From: a virus
Length of the DNA stretch: 31,195 nucleotides
Virus record (IMG/VR): IMGVR_UViG_3300035698_003443
Coordinates: 1-31,195 of that record
Reading direction: 5' to 3' (one strand)
Shown: one piece after another, positions 30,845 through 31,195 of the stretch
Layout of the letters: the number at the start of each line of letters is the position of its first letter
How positions within the stretch are numbered: the stretch's first letter is position 1
Program-made: the position numbers and the translations under genes
The notes under the pieces: model-generated
The model's database searches: none
What the model saw: only the letters and a program-made list of their open reading frames with translations
What the model was told of the DNA's origin: nothing

Positions 30845-31195
30845 TGCCATACGAATTCAATCCATTCACTGTAAATTTTGACGAAGTAAACGAAGCACTA
30901 ACTAACCCTTTACAATTTCAAGGACAGATAGATGTAAATTCTGACTTTCCTTTATTAGCAGATGTAGAGAATGGTTGGTTTTATACGATTGGAACTGATG
31001 TAACAGATGATGATGTTAATAAAACTAACACTGGTCAATCATTCACAGTTGGTGATGAAGTAGCTTGGAATGGTGTTAACTGGACTATACTAGGTAATGA
31101 AAATGATTATGTACCTTATACTGGTGCAACAGGTAATGTTGATTTAGGTGCAGTTGATTTAACAACAACAGGAACTTTATCAGGTGGTACATTAA
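30844..31195 (+). CDS. Tail fibre protein (partial, runs off right edge)
   Basis: The ORF begins MPYEFNPFTVNFDEVNEAL. After a small module (WFYTIGTDVTDDDVNKTN, VAWNGVNWTIL) it reads YVPYTGATGNVDLGAVDL, a hallmark repeat of phage tail fibres. 117 codons are visible and the frame is open at the window end. It would be the distal fibre or receptor-binding protein. Confidence 0.75.
   Translation, partial: MPYEFNPFTVNFDEVNEALTNPLQFQGQIDVNSDFPLLADVENGWFYTIGTDVTDDDVNKTNTGQSFTVGDEVAWNGVNWTILGNENDYVPYTGATGNVDLGAVDLTTTGTLSGGTL

Noticed and set aside
1-31195. Integrase, attachment site, tRNA or lysis cassette
   Set aside because: None could be recognised in any frame or strand; they may lie outside the window.

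Overview
The window looks like part of the genome (or provirus) of a tailed virus of an archaeon, with a siphovirus-like module order. The archaeal assignment rests on promoter-like elements of the BRE/TATA type (A-rich stretch plus TTTATATA) placed where archaeal promoters should lie: before the leftward replication genes, at the head of the rightward operon, before a free-standing HNH gene and before the portal gene. Two genes sit about 26-29 bases after the TATA centre, as expected for leaderless archaeal transcripts. Elsewhere, Shine-Dalgarno motifs (GGAGG, GAGGT) are common inside operons. The DNA is AT-rich. No integrase, tRNA, rRNA or CRISPR array is visible. The host cannot be named from the sequence.

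Left part, bases 1-5703, minus strand: the replication module. Read leftward from the central intergenic region it encodes a small AbrB-like protein, a primase-helicase (archaeo-eukaryotic-primase-type DxD domain plus a P-loop ATPase), a short unknown protein, a 176-aa unknown protein ending in a hairpin/poly-T terminator, a 32-aa ORF, a RecB-like nuclease fused to an SF2 helicase, and the start of a DEDD-type exonuclease (possibly a DNA polymerase) cut by the window edge.

Centre, bases 5704-6012: a divergent intergenic region with iterated and inverted repeats between two mirror-image promoters. It is the best candidate for a replication origin or shared operator.

Right part, bases 6013-31195, plus strand: the late module. 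Order: RHH-like small protein, terminase small and large subunits, a cluster of small Cys-rich proteins, a free-standing HNH gene that interrupts a YkgJ-like gene, an unknown protein, portal, MuF-like head protein split by an intein, a small beta-rich protein, prohead protease with fused scaffold, major capsid protein, two small capsid-associated proteins, neck proteins, two tiny ORFs, another HNH gene, tail tube, tail assembly chaperone with a programmed -1 frameshift, short tape measure, distal tail and hub proteins, several fibre/adhesin proteins (one with a LamG domain) and a transglutaminase-like cysteine peptidase. No sheath gene is seen, so the tail is probably non-contractile.

Most notable: (i) a MuF-like gene broken inside an intein, with an HNH endonuclease fused to the C-terminal intein half and an ATGA overlap between the two ORFs; (ii) a textbook A AAA AAG slippery site with a correctly spaced stem in the tail chaperone; (iii) an internal start that could make a free scaffold protein from the protease gene; (iv) an HNH insertion flanked by a duplicated gene start; (v) the repeat-rich divergent region.
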